NCBI RefSeq assembly: GCF_036325985.1
Contig: NZ_JAUHLI010000018.1
Coordinates: 1-64,000 of the forward strand
DNA: 64,000 bases
Origin: Alkalimonas cellulosilytica
GTDB taxonomy: Bacteria; Pseudomonadota; Gammaproteobacteria; Enterobacterales; Alteromonadaceae
Reading direction: 5' to 3'
Shown: positions 34,011 through 42,477 of the stretch, in pieces
Position numbering within the stretch: the first letter of the stretch is position 1
Layout of the letters: every line of letters begins with the position of its first letter
Notes under the pieces: model-generated
Told to the model about the DNA's origin: nothing
Databases searched by the model: none
What the model saw: only the letters and a program-made list of their open reading frames with translations
Made by a program: the position numbers and the translations under genes

Positions 34011-34997
34011 GTGCTGAATAAACAAATCCGGCTTGCCAGAGATATCTCCGGATTTCCCCGGGAAAGTGACTTTTATCTGGTTGAGGAAGGCTTGCCCGAA
34101 TTAATGGACGGACAGGCACTGTGCAGAGCAAAATATTTATCATTGGATCCTTACATGCGCAGTCAAATTGCAGGGAAGCATCTGCAGGGTGCTGTAGCGG
34201 TTGATGACGTCATGCGCGGTGAAACGATCAGTGAGGTGGTGGCATCAAAAGAGCCAGCCTTGCCGGTTGGCTCACTGGTACGTTGTATGGGAGATTGGCA
34301 AACCTACAGCATACAACAAGCACAGTCCGTTCAGCCGGTTCCCGCAGGCGTTCCTGCCCATTTCGCGCTGAATGTTTTGGGAATGCCCGGTCTGACTGCT
34401 TATGCCGCTCTTATCTGGCTAGCCCGAATTCAACCTGGTGAGTTGGTTGTCATCCCGGGAGCTGCGGGTGCTATTGGCTCCATTGCTGGGCAGTTGGCAA
34501 AAAAGCGCGGCTGTACTGTTATTGGTATTGCCGGTTGCAACATGAAGTGTGACCTTGCAGTCAGCCAGCTTGGTTACGATGCATGTATTAACCGGCGACA
34601 GGAAAATGTTGCAAGCCGATTATCTGAGTTGGCTCCTAATGGCGTTGATGTTTATTTCGACTTGGTTGGTGGTGACATGCTGCACACCATCAGTCAGCAA
34701 TTAGCTTTACATGCGCGCATTGTGCTTTGTGGGCTTAGTTCAGAACTGCATTTGCCTCATCGTTCACCCGGACCGCCGTCAGCCTTGTGGATTAAAGCCA
34801 GAGCAACCGTGATGGGACTGGTTGTGTATGATTTCGAAACAAGGCGTCAAGAGTTTATTGAGCAATGCTTACCAGCGATCCGCGCCGGTGATTTTTATCT
34901 TCCGGTGGATTTAAGCTATGGTCTGGAACAGGCACCTGCTGCATTTTGCCGCATGTTAGCAGGCAATACCATAGGCAAAACTTTGATCAAAGTCTGA
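34011..34997 (+). CDS. NADP-dependent MDR oxidoreductase (alkenal/enone reductase type)
   Basis: A 328-residue zinc-independent medium-chain reductase of the leukotriene B4 dehydrogenase/CurA group: LSLDPYMR, GMPGLTAYAAL, the nucleotide-binding IPGAAGAIGSIAGQLAKKRG, and VDVYFDLVGGDML. Such enzymes reduce an activated carbon-carbon double bond with NADPH. Start is GTG 34011 with AGAGGA six bases upstream; the frame is open to TTG 33990. Last gene of the 26934 operon, 47 bases after the CoA-transferase. Confidence 0.88.
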   Translation: MLNKQIRLARDISGFPRESDFYLVEEGLPELMDGQALCRAKYLSLDPYMRSQIAGKHLQGAVAVDDVMRGETISEVVASKEPALPVGSLVRCMGDWQTYSIQQAQSVQPVPAGVPAHFALNVLGMPGLTAYAALIWLARIQPGELVVIPGAAGAIGSIAGQLAKKRGCTVIGIAGCNMKCDLAVSQLGYDACINRRQENVASRLSELAPNGVDVYFDLVGGDMLHTISQQLALHARIVLCGLSSELHLPHRSPGPPSALWIKARATVMGLVVYDFETRRQEFIEQCLPAIRAGDFYLPVDLSYGLEQAPAAFCRMLAGNTIGKTLIKV

Positions 34998-35152
34998 AAT
35001 ATTTATTTATGAATATTGTTTAACTTCATGTTTTTATTTGTTTTGTTTTTTCCTTTCACTGATACCATCGTGTAATAGCACTAAAAGTCATTCGCCATTA
35101 AAGTGATTTGCTTGTTTAGCTGACCGGTTGAACTGAGCAAAGAATCACCTAT

Positions 35153-35166
35153 TTGATAATTGTCAA
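35153..35166. promoter_or_regulatory. FNR-like site before the receptor at 35259
   Basis: TTGATAATTGTCAA matches TTGAY-N4-RTCAA exactly. It is centred about 100 bases before the receptor start, within an otherwise featureless, AT-rich 261-base gap (34998-35258). Confidence 0.7.
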
Positions 35167-35258
35167 CGCGCAATACCCAGTCAGTAGAAGTTTTGGTTTA
35201 TAACAGAGTAGAGATTTGTCCATACATATACCTATAAGCTCAACAACAGGGGAAACCA

Positions 35259-37727
35259 ATGAAAAAGAGCAAACTCTACATCGCTGTCACAGCAGCCTGT
35301 TTCGGTTTAAGCGCCCAAACTATTTTGGCGGATGACACTGAAACTGCACCAGAGGTACAGGAAGATAGCATCGAAATTATTGAAGTGACTGCCAGACGGC
35401 GGGTCGAGTCTTTAAATCGTGTACCTGTGATGGTTTCAGCATTTAATGAACAAATGCTGGAGCAGCAAGGCTTTCAAAGCATTGATGACATTGCGCGCTT
35501 TGCACCCGGTTTAAGTTTTTCCAAAGCCTTTGGTCGTGCCACAGAGCGACCTGTCATTCGGGGTATGAGCAACGTTCTCGCCGGTGTGCAATTTGGTGTA
35601 GAGTCTGGCGCTGCTTACTTCATTGACGGTGTCTATTATGCCGGCTCAGTACAGAGCCTGGATATGGCCGATATTCAGCGTGTGGAGGTCATTAAAGGCC
35701 CACAAAGTGCTTTGTATGGTCGTAACTCCTATTCTGGTGCTATCAATTTTATTACTAAAGGTCCTGATCAGCATGAGTTTGGAGGTCGGGTAAAAGCTTC
35801 GATAGCCGAACACAATGAACACAATGTACAGGTTTATCTGACTGGGCCAATCAACGACTGGTTAGCAGTGGCTTTATCCATACGGGATTATTCCTATGGT
35901 GGAGAGTGGACCAACCTGGTCACTGAAAAAACCATTGGTGACGAGTCTTCCCGTACTTATAGTTTTGTTGCCGATGCCGAACCAACCGATGCATTGCATG
36001 TACGGTGGCGCATTCAGAACTCCAAAGACGATGATGGCACCCGGCCTTTTTTCCTGCAATCGGCTGAAATGAATAATTGCTTCCCTGGTTATCGTTCACT
36101 GGCTTATTGGCCAACCAGTGGGTCCAGCAATAACAACATGTATTTTTGTGGTGAAATTAAACCACAACCAATTGCACTGAATGATGGCCCTTCTGCCAGT
36201 GGGCAACCTATTCTGGTTCCTGGTGTACCACAGGATGGTCCTTTACCAGGAGGCCCGGTATTTTTTGGTAATCTTTATGATACCGCCAATGGTATGGCTT
36301 TCAGTGGTATGGAGCGTGATCTGTGGCTTACCAGTCTTGCTGTTGATTACCAGTTTGACAGTGGTTTTACTTTAGATACTGCTGTGACTTACCGACGCGA
36401 TACCATTCGTACCGGCTCGGACAGTGACCATTCACCCATCAACTTTACTTTTGCTCCCGGTGATCAGGCTTTCTTTGCGATGTCGGATCGTAATGAAGTC
36501 ATCGATAAGTCGTTTGAAATTCAATTGCGCTCCCCAATTGGTGATTTTGAGTGGATGCTGGGTGCCTTTTATTATCAGAAAGATGAAAAGCGTTACGAGC
36601 TCAATTTTGCTTCACCACGTGATGGTGTATTCGCAGAAGAGAACGATCTGACCAACAAAGCGGTGTTTGGCTCGGTGGAGTATACATTTAATGATCAATG
36701 GAAAGCTTCTTTGGAGCTACGTTGGTCGGAAGAAGATAAATGGCTGGAGCAGTTTAACCCTGCGGGTGTCAGCACCTTTGAGGAAGAGGGCAGCTGGCGT
36801 AACTTTACGCCCCGTATGACAGTAAACTACCAATACAGTCCTCAAACCATGCTGTTCGGTGTTCTCGCTCAAGGGGTGAAGCCTGGTGGCTTGAATGGTG
36901 CGGCTGGAGCAGTGGGTGGTATTCCAAGGTACGAGCAGGAAGAAACGACCTCCGTTGAACTGGGTGTTAAAACACGTTTGTTTAATAGGTTGAACCTTGC
37001 TGCATCGGTGTTTAGAAACGAAATTACCGACTTGCAATTAACAACGGCAGTGCCGAATCCAACCAGCCAGGCATTGATTTCAGTCGCTACCAATCAGGGG
37101 AAGGGTCAGGTTCAGGGCTTGGAGCTGGAAGCCGCAATGAATTTTTCTGCCAACCTGATTGGACGCTTCAATTATGCTTTGGCTGATACTAAGTTCACCA
37201 ATGGTTGTGATGATTTCCAGTGGTCTTTGACCAGTGGTGGTGGTCAGTTCAATGATCCGCTCAACCAATCGGGCGTTGATTTTAGTGCTGACTTTAATCT
37301 TGTCGGTGCTCCGAGCTGCTCAATCAATGGCAACGCATTTCCGATGAGCTCCAAGCATCAAGCCAGTGCTTTCTTGGAGTACATGGCGGCTGTTAGTGGG
37401 GATATTGAGGGGTTCGTTAACTTTGACGTAAGTTATGAGTCGAAAAAGTATGTACAGGTCCATAACCTGGCTTACGTACCTGCAGCGACTATTTTTGGTG
37501 CTCGGGTAGGGGTGCGGGCGGATAACTGGAGCCTGACCGCCTACGGGCGCAACCTTGGTAACGAAGACAGCACCATTATCGCTACCCGTTGGCTGCAAAC
37601 GCCCTACTTTACCTTTGCTGCGCCTTATGGTGGTCCGGCAGGTGCTGAGTCAGGTGCACCACGGGCATTTTTTGGAACGCCACGACGTGGGCGCCAGGTA
37701 GGTCTGGAGCTGATGTATCGCTTCTGA
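35259..37727 (+). CDS. TonB-dependent receptor (full length, 822 residues)
   Basis: Outer-membrane ligand-gated transporter. Signal peptide (residues 1-25, ending TILA-DD), TonB-box region IIEVTARRR, plug domain (RVEVIKGPQSALYGRNSYSG at about 140-160) and a 22-strand barrel ending in the aromatic terminus GLELMYRF. Length and motifs are complete. It opens an operon-like run with an exported split-barrel protein and a DUF1838 protein, so its ligand is probably the organic substrate of the regulon rather than a siderophore (inference). Confidence 0.95.
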   Translation: MKKSKLYIAVTAACFGLSAQTILADDTETAPEVQEDSIEIIEVTARRRVESLNRVPVMVSAFNEQMLEQQGFQSIDDIARFAPGLSFSKAFGRATERPVIRGMSNVLAGVQFGVESGAAYFIDGVYYAGSVQSLDMADIQRVEVIKGPQSALYGRNSYSGAINFITKGPDQHEFGGRVKASIAEHNEHNVQVYLTGPINDWLAVALSIRDYSYGGEWTNLVTEKTIGDESSRTYSFVADAEPTDALHVRWRIQNSKDDDGTRPFFLQSAEMNNCFPGYRSLAYWPTSGSSNNNMYFCGEIKPQPIALNDGPSASGQPILVPGVPQDGPLPGGPVFFGNLYDTANGMAFSGMERDLWLTSLAVDYQFDSGFTLDTAVTYRRDTIRTGSDSDHSPINFTFAPGDQAFFAMSDRNEVIDKSFEIQLRSPIGDFEWMLGAFYYQKDEKRYELNFASPRDGVFAEENDLTNKAVFGSVEYTFNDQWKASLELRWSEEDKWLEQFNPAGVSTFEEEGSWRNFTPRMTVNYQYSPQTMLFGVLAQGVKPGGLNGAAGAVGGIPRYEQEETTSVELGVKTRLFNRLNLAASVFRNEITDLQLTTAVPNPTSQALISVATNQGKGQVQGLELEAAMNFSANLIGRFNYALADTKFTNGCDDFQWSLTSGGGQFNDPLNQSGVDFSADFNLVGAPSCSINGNAFPMSSKHQASAFLEYMAAVSGDIEGFVNFDVSYESKKYVQVHNLAYVPAATIFGARVGVRADNWSLTAYGRNLGNEDSTIIATRWLQTPYFTFAAPYGGPAGAESGAPRAFFGTPRRGRQVGLELMYRF

Positions 37728-37736
37728 TGGCTTAAT

Positions 37737-37768
37737 AGCCGGGCTTATGTCAGCCCGGCGGTTTGATT
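37737..37768 (+). terminator. GC-rich hairpin after the receptor gene
   Basis: A GCCGGGCT / AGCCCGGC stem with a 6-base loop is followed by GGTTTGATTG, a poor T-tract. It lies in the 52-base gap before the split-barrel gene, so it may lower rather than stop downstream expression. Confidence 0.5.
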
Positions 37769-37779
37769 GAGGTAATTTT

Positions 37780-38286
37780 ATGCGACTTTTAATCTCTGCA
37801 GCACTGGTGATTGGCGCTGTTGGTTGTTGGTCCGACACGGCGGATGCCAAAGCGTCAGTGGATGGCTGGACATCGGCTTCCACTATTTTTTATTACCAGC
37901 CAAGCACCTTAGAAGGAGAGGAGCTTTGGCGAGTGATTCGGGAAATGCGTGCAGCGGTAGCTATTGCCACGGTCAACCCTGATGGCAGCGCCAATGGTGC
38001 TGTGATCCGTCCTGGTATCACCCATGACAACAAATATCTGATGTTTGGCCTGGGTCATAACCAGACCGGGCAAAATTTCCGAACAGGTCAGCCGGCCATT
38101 ATCGTGGTGTACAAATATGCGCCAGATGAAGAAGACAAGTTTAAACGGAATCAGGGAGCCAGGCTGGAAATTCAGTATGTCTCTGATGAAGTTTTGGTGA
38201 AGCGGCTGATAGATGAAAATAAAGCCCATGGTGCCAATGAAAACACTACTTTTATGCGGATTAACCGCGTTTTTCCCTTGGGTTAA
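37780..38286 (+). CDS. Exported pyridoxamine-oxidase-like split-barrel protein
   Basis: A 168-residue protein with an N-terminal export signal (AVGC at 13-16 could be a lipobox, or cleavage may occur near TADA-KAS) and one FMN-binding split-barrel-like domain: IREMRAAVAIATVNPDGSANGAVIRPGI, LMFGLGHNQTGQNFRTGQPAIIV. Relatives include PNPOx, HugZ-type haem-degrading proteins and F420-dependent biliverdin reductases, but most are cytosolic; an exported form is unusual. Encoded directly between the receptor and the DUF1838 gene, so it probably acts on or binds the receptor's cargo. Confidence 0.75.
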   Translation: MRLLISAALVIGAVGCWSDTADAKASVDGWTSASTIFYYQPSTLEGEELWRVIREMRAAVAIATVNPDGSANGAVIRPGITHDNKYLMFGLGHNQTGQNFRTGQPAIIVVYKYAPDEEDKFKRNQGARLEIQYVSDEVLVKRLIDENKAHGANENTTFMRINRVFPLG

Positions 38287-38301
38287 TGTTAAGGAATATT
38301 T

Positions 38302-39192
38302 ATGAAGTTAAAGCAAATTGTACTTTCCTGTGGTTTAGCGCTGTCCCTTGCTGCAACCGGACTGGTTGCAGATGAGCGACTGGATTTAACCGATAGCAAT
38401 GACGCTTACAAAGCCATGCTGCGTTTGGTAGGGGATCTCAATGGTGCACCAGTATTTAAAGATTGGGATGCCACTATTTTTATGGCTTTGCCTGGTGAAA
38501 AACCAGAACCTATTATCCGAACCATCGGCTTTAATGCCGGCAAAATGATACCTAAAGACGATGGCAGTTATGAGTGGGTTACCCGTGAAGTGTCTTATTA
38601 CGTGGATTTAAAAACAGGTGAGATTACAGAAACCTGGTTTAACCCGGTGACTGAGCAAACCGTGTGCGTATTGCAGGTTGCCAATGACCCGGTCAGTAAT
38701 GTCTTTCCGGCACCAGCGCAAGACGGCTCAAACCCTATGGCTTTCTTTACCAGCTTCGATGTGATGGGCGATGTCGCAGCCTTGCGTTGGGATATTCCTT
38801 TAAAATACCCCAACCCATTAAGCCCTGAAGAATTTCCTAAAGAGTCTACCGGGGATACCTACATTGCATCGGAACACTTTTTCTTTTTTGCCAGAACCGA
38901 GGATTTAACTGATCCAAGCTCTACCAGTACGCCCACTCACTATGCCTGGGCCCGGACTGGCCCTTGGTTGCCCTGGATGATGCTGGCAGATACGCCGGGA
39001 CACCTTATTTACAGTGGTCATGGCCGCAAATACGACAGCTTTGATGACTTATCAGAGCAATTGAAGAGCTATACTTTAAAACACTTCCCTGAATATGTGA
39101 CGGCACCGGATAGCTTTTATCAACCGAATGAAACCAGTTGGACTTATTACGCCAAAATGAAACGGGCCAATAAATTACCCGAATGTAAGTAG
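38302..39192 (+). CDS. Exported DUF1838 protein
   Basis: A 296-residue protein with a clear signal peptide (cleavage near LVA-DE). The family pattern includes REVSYYVDLKTGEI, WFNPVTEQTVCVLQVANDPV and a C-terminal TWTYYAKMKRANKLPECK. I assign DUF1838 by recollection of these motifs. The function of the family is not known; the beta-rich makeup suggests a ligand-binding barrel. Fifteen bases after the split-barrel gene and followed by a strong terminator. Confidence 0.72.
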   Translation: MKLKQIVLSCGLALSLAATGLVADERLDLTDSNDAYKAMLRLVGDLNGAPVFKDWDATIFMALPGEKPEPIIRTIGFNAGKMIPKDDGSYEWVTREVSYYVDLKTGEITETWFNPVTEQTVCVLQVANDPVSNVFPAPAQDGSNPMAFFTSFDVMGDVAALRWDIPLKYPNPLSPEEFPKESTGDTYIASEHFFFFARTEDLTDPSSTSTPTHYAWARTGPWLPWMMLADTPGHLIYSGHGRKYDSFDDLSEQLKSYTLKHFPEYVTAPDSFYQPNETSWTYYAKMKRANKLPECK

Positions 39193-39203
39193 TATTTGCT
39201 GTT

Positions 39204-39235
39204 ATACAGCAACCTTAGGGTTGCTGTATTTTTTT
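39204..39235 (+). terminator. Strong terminator directly before the flavoprotein start
   Basis: An 11-base-pair stem ATACAGCAACC (39204-39214) and GGTTGCTGTAT (39219-39229) with a 4-base loop is followed by seven T. It ends only 11 bases before the next gene's ATG, with the ribosome site GAGG in between, so there is no room for a promoter. Confidence 0.88.
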
Positions 39236-39246
39236 ATGAGGTAGTT

Positions 39247-40761
39247 ATGTCAAGTTTATCAGCAGTTAAAGCATGGGATTTGGAGACTGATGTATTAATT
39301 TTTGGCTTCGGTTTAGCCGGGGCCAGTGCCGCAATTGAAGCTTTGGCCGCAGATCCTTCGTTGAAAGTTACGATTTGTGAGAAAATGCCGGAAAAATATG
39401 CTGGCGGCAACTCTCGTGCTGCCGGCCAATCTCTGCTTATTGCGAAGAATCCGGCTGCATTGATTGAGTACCAGCGAGCTATGAGCACTTCAAACCCAAT
39501 TCCGGAGGAGATGCTGCATGCGTGGGCGCACAGAATGTCAGAACTAGAGCCGTGGATTAAAGAGCGTGCTGAAGAAGCCGGTTCTCAGTATATTCAAGGG
39601 ACCGGTTTTACTGACCGTCAGGCTGTGTTGGAGTTCCCTGAACTGGGGGCTGCAGATGCTGTAACCTATACCGCTACCATTTTACCTATTCCGGCAGGCG
39701 TTTGGCTGGCGTTTAAAGCCAATGTCGATAAGCGGCCAATTGAAGTGTTGTATGAGACACCAGTAAAAGATTTGATTCAGGATCCTGATACCCTGGAGGT
39801 ATTTGGTGCCTGGGTTGAACGTGATGGACGCTTGCAAGCCATCAAAGCGCGTCGTGGTGTGGTGCTTGCCGTGGGTGGCTATGAAGCGAATCTTGAAATG
39901 CAGCGCAACTATTGTGGCTATGAAAAGTTGTTCCCCCTTGGAACCCCGGGCAATACGGGTGATGGCATACATATCCTGCAAAAAGCCGGTGCCGATTTGT
40001 GGCATATGCGTAATAAAGGACAGTCCGGCGGTATTTGGCCAGGCTTGAAAGCGCCTGGCTATGAAACCGTGTTTTTGCGTAATTTATTTTGGCAAAGTTT
40101 CAGCTGGCTGGAAATTGCGGCAGATAATAAGCGCTTTTACAATGAAACAGCAGAGCTACAGCTGACACATTATAAAGAAAAGAAACACAATCACTGGGTG
40201 GATACACCGCACATCAATGCTGGCCCTGTGCACATGATTTTCGATGAAACAACCCGCTCATACAACTGCCTGGCATTAAAAGCGTTTACCTGGAATATTG
40301 CGGCAGAAGGCCTGGATTGGAGTGATGATAATTTAAAAGAAATTGAGCAGGGGCGAGTTCTTAAAGCCGACAGCATCGAAGAACTGGCTGAAAAGATGGG
40401 ACGGGACCCGAATGCGGTTGCGGCGGAAGTGGAACGTTATAATCAAATGTGTGCACAAGGCGAGGATACGGATTTCTGTCGAAACCCGGTAACCTTACAA
40501 CCCATTGCCACCGGGCCGTTTTACGCGGTTGAGATAGTTCCTGCCGTGGTTTGTACTGGTGGAGGAGGGCGGCGCAATATCGAGTCACAGGTATTAACCC
40601 CTGCCGGTCAACCGATCCCCCGTTTGTACGAAGCTGGTGAGTTGGGCTCAATGTTTTCTAATTTATACCAGAATGGAAGCTATCTGACTGAGGCTATGAT
40701 TTCTGGTCGGGCAGCTGGACGTAATCTGGCCCAAACCAAACCTTGGTCTGAGCAGGAGTAG
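39247..40761 (+). CDS. FAD-dependent fumarate-reductase/ketosteroid-dehydrogenase-type flavoprotein
   Basis: A 504-residue cytosolic FAD_binding_2 protein: dinucleotide motif LIFGFGLAGASAAIEAL, GGNSRAAGQS, VLAVGGYEANLEMQ, and the C-terminal YEAGELGSMFSNLYQNGSYL. The family includes fumarate and urocanate reductases, tricarballylate dehydrogenase and 3-ketosteroid dehydrogenases, so it should reduce or introduce a carbon-carbon double bond. The start at 39247 follows GAGG; the open frame to 39196 runs through the terminator hairpin and is unlikely. Expression depends on readthrough of that terminator unless a promoter lies inside the upstream gene. Confidence 0.88.
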   Translation: MSSLSAVKAWDLETDVLIFGFGLAGASAAIEALAADPSLKVTICEKMPEKYAGGNSRAAGQSLLIAKNPAALIEYQRAMSTSNPIPEEMLHAWAHRMSELEPWIKERAEEAGSQYIQGTGFTDRQAVLEFPELGAADAVTYTATILPIPAGVWLAFKANVDKRPIEVLYETPVKDLIQDPDTLEVFGAWVERDGRLQAIKARRGVVLAVGGYEANLEMQRNYCGYEKLFPLGTPGNTGDGIHILQKAGADLWHMRNKGQSGGIWPGLKAPGYETVFLRNLFWQSFSWLEIAADNKRFYNETAELQLTHYKEKKHNHWVDTPHINAGPVHMIFDETTRSYNCLALKAFTWNIAAEGLDWSDDNLKEIEQGRVLKADSIEELAEKMGRDPNAVAAEVERYNQMCAQGEDTDFCRNPVTLQPIATGPFYAVEIVPAVVCTGGGGRRNIESQVLTPAGQPIPRLYEAGELGSMFSNLYQNGSYLTEAMISGRAAGRNLAQTKPWSEQE

Positions 40762-40763
40762 TT

Positions 40764-40988
40764 ATGCAGGTTAATACCGTATCGATGAAGCTTGGTGTGC
40801 GGATCGAAAAAGCAGAAGCAAAGGACAACACCATTGTGATGAGTGGCTACGCAGGTACCATGCCCTGTGAAACTATCGTCACCGCGGAAGAGGCTGCAAG
40901 CTTATTTAGAATGTGTTTTAAACCAGCAATCTTAAAGCTGGTAATCAGAGCTTTCTTTAGGCGAAATAAGCAGCCAGATAAGGCATAA
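40764..40988 (+). CDS. Small conserved-looking protein of 74 residues
   Basis: Starts two bases after the flavoprotein stop, with CAGGAG as ribosome site, and ends just before a strong terminator, so it is a real operon member. No family recognised. The N-terminal half is beta-like (VSMKLGVRIEKAEA, NTIVMSGYAG) and a C-terminal hydrophobic/basic helix (AILKLVIRAFFRR) could touch a membrane or partner. It has two cysteines but no metal motif. It may be an accessory subunit of the flavoprotein. Confidence 0.65.
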   Translation: MQVNTVSMKLGVRIEKAEAKDNTIVMSGYAGTMPCETIVTAEEAASLFRMCFKPAILKLVIRAFFRRNKQPDKA

Positions 40989-41000
40989 TCCTACTTACGG

Positions 41001-41029
41001 AAAAGCTCTGGAAAACCAGAGCTTTTTTT
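41001..41029 (+). terminator. Terminator after the 74-residue gene
   Basis: An 11-base-pair stem AAAAGCTCTGG (41001-41011) and CCAGAGCTTTT (41016-41026) has an AAAA loop and a seven-T tract (41023-41029). The A-run before the left arm may also help end the opposite-strand MFS transcript. Confidence 0.9.
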
Positions 41030-41061
41030 GGGCTAAATTTTTTGCTTGATAAAGCGGTAAG

Positions 41062-42309
41062 TTAAACGTGCTTTTTAACCTGACTGATTAAAGCCAGGGC
41101 GATGGCACACAGAACGACATAGATGACAAATGCATGGTGGTAACTGCCGTAAATATCAAAAATTAGGCCTGTCAGATAAATCCCTAAACCACCGCCAAGT
41201 GCATCCAGCACAGTAATAGTCCCCAAGATCTTGCCCGATGCTTTAAGGCCAAAGTTATTCACTGCGTTAAGTTGTAGCAGGGTGTAAAAGCCTCCCCAGG
41301 CGAAGCCAATAATGACTACCGCAGTTAATACCGTCGCGGTACTACTGAACAACAATCCAAGCAAACCAAAAAACATCAACAATAAGTTAGCGTAGAGGAT
41401 TTTTTTGCCATGAAACTTATCGGCAAAAAGTCCAAACAAAAACTTGCCTATCAACGCTGGAATAAACAACATGCTCAGCCCGGCTGCTGCAGCCTGAATA
41501 TCAAAACCAATATCCTGCAGGTGCAGCACCAAATTGGCTTGCAGTCCCATCAGAATGTAAAAAGTACACATCGCAATAAAAGTAATGGCCCAGAATGATC
41601 GGGTTTTAAGTGCCTCGACATAGGATAAGCCATGCTGTGAAATATCATGTGTCTCAGTATTTGCTTGTTGCTGGTAGCCGTAAGGGACCAATCCGGCTTC
41701 TGCAGGTTTGCTTTTCACCAGGAAAACAGCCAGCAATAACAGAAAGGTAGGGATAATGGAAGCCAGCTGAAACCCCTGGCGCCAGTCCATGCCTGCTGCC
41801 ATCCAGCTACCAAAGAGTGGGGCGAGCAAGGCGCCACCCAAGGATGTACCAACGATGGTAATACCAATCGCTGTGCCCCGATTCTTAACAAACCAGTTGG
41901 ATACCAGTATAACACCAACATTTAGGCCGCATGACACCATCACCAGTGCAAAAAAACCATGGATGATGTATATGTGCAGTAAGTTCGTGACATAGCCATA
42001 GGCAAAATAACTTGGGATCAGAACCAGGCAACCAACGATCATCAGGACACGTACGCCCAAGCGATCAATAAAAATGCCTATAAACGGAGCGAGTAAGCCC
42101 AGCAAAATTAAGGTGATTAATTCACGAAGCTTTAGATCGGCCCGTGACCACTCAGGAAACTCAGCTAAGATGGAGCTGTCGAAAGCGGTTATCCCGGTAA
42201 AAATCATCCCGTTGGAGACCATCAGGCTGATCATGGCGATGAATACCATTAGCCAATGCTTGCGGGTTCGTTGTTGGGTGAGCGGAGGCTGAACTTCAGT
42301 GGTCAACAT
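41062..42309 (-). CDS. MFS transporter (copy 1)
   Basis: A 415-residue, twelve-helix major facilitator of the monocarboxylate/oxalate-formate-antiporter-like group. Conserved GRxGR-like loop GIFIDRLGVRVLM, FFALVMVSCGLNVGVILVSNWFV and a GTSLGGALLAPLFGSW segment. The start at 42309 follows AAGGAA; an upstream ATG at 42330 is possible. It is a clear paralogue of the carrier at 52267: same length, shared NGM-x-x-T-x-ITAFDS, FAYGY and the same LISQVKK end. Preceded by a perfect FNR-like site. Probably imports an organic acid or ring compound belonging to the regulon. Confidence 0.93.
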   Translation of the reverse strand: MLTTEVQPPLTQQRTRKHWLMVFIAMISLMVSNGMIFTGITAFDSSILAEFPEWSRADLKLRELITLILLGLLAPFIGIFIDRLGVRVLMIVGCLVLIPSYFAYGYVTNLLHIYIIHGFFALVMVSCGLNVGVILVSNWFVKNRGTAIGITIVGTSLGGALLAPLFGSWMAAGMDWRQGFQLASIIPTFLLLLAVFLVKSKPAEAGLVPYGYQQQANTETHDISQHGLSYVEALKTRSFWAITFIAMCTFYILMGLQANLVLHLQDIGFDIQAAAAGLSMLFIPALIGKFLFGLFADKFHGKKILYANLLLMFFGLLGLLFSSTATVLTAVVIIGFAWGGFYTLLQLNAVNNFGLKASGKILGTITVLDALGGGLGIYLTGLIFDIYGSYHHAFVIYVVLCAIALALISQVKKHV

Positions 42310-42331
42310 CAATAAGTTCCTTCGGTTCATG

Positions 42332-42346
42332 AACAGTTATACTGTT
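42332..42346. promoter_or_regulatory. Inverted repeat between FNR-like site and MFS start
   Basis: AACAG-TTATA-CTGTT is a perfect 5-base inverted repeat with a 5-base spacer, 23 bases before the MFS start. It is a candidate second operator, for instance for the GntR protein at 49441, though no matching site was found upstream of that operon. Confidence 0.35.
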
Positions 42347-42372
42347 ATAAGGCAGCATGGTCTAATCTAGAA

Positions 42373-42386
42373 TTGATTTTTATCAA
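42373..42386. promoter_or_regulatory. FNR-like site before MFS copy 1
   Basis: TTGATTTTTATCAA is a perfect match to the textbook FNR box TTGAT-N4-ATCAA. It is centred about 70 bases before the start codon at 42309 on the minus strand. Confidence 0.75.
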
Positions 42387-42477
42387 ACAGACTGGCCCAG
42401 GTGACTAAATGCGATAAGTGGTTGCTGTGTTAAGGTGGTTTCAGGTGGTGCTTGCGTTAAGAGCACCACCCCGGTGA

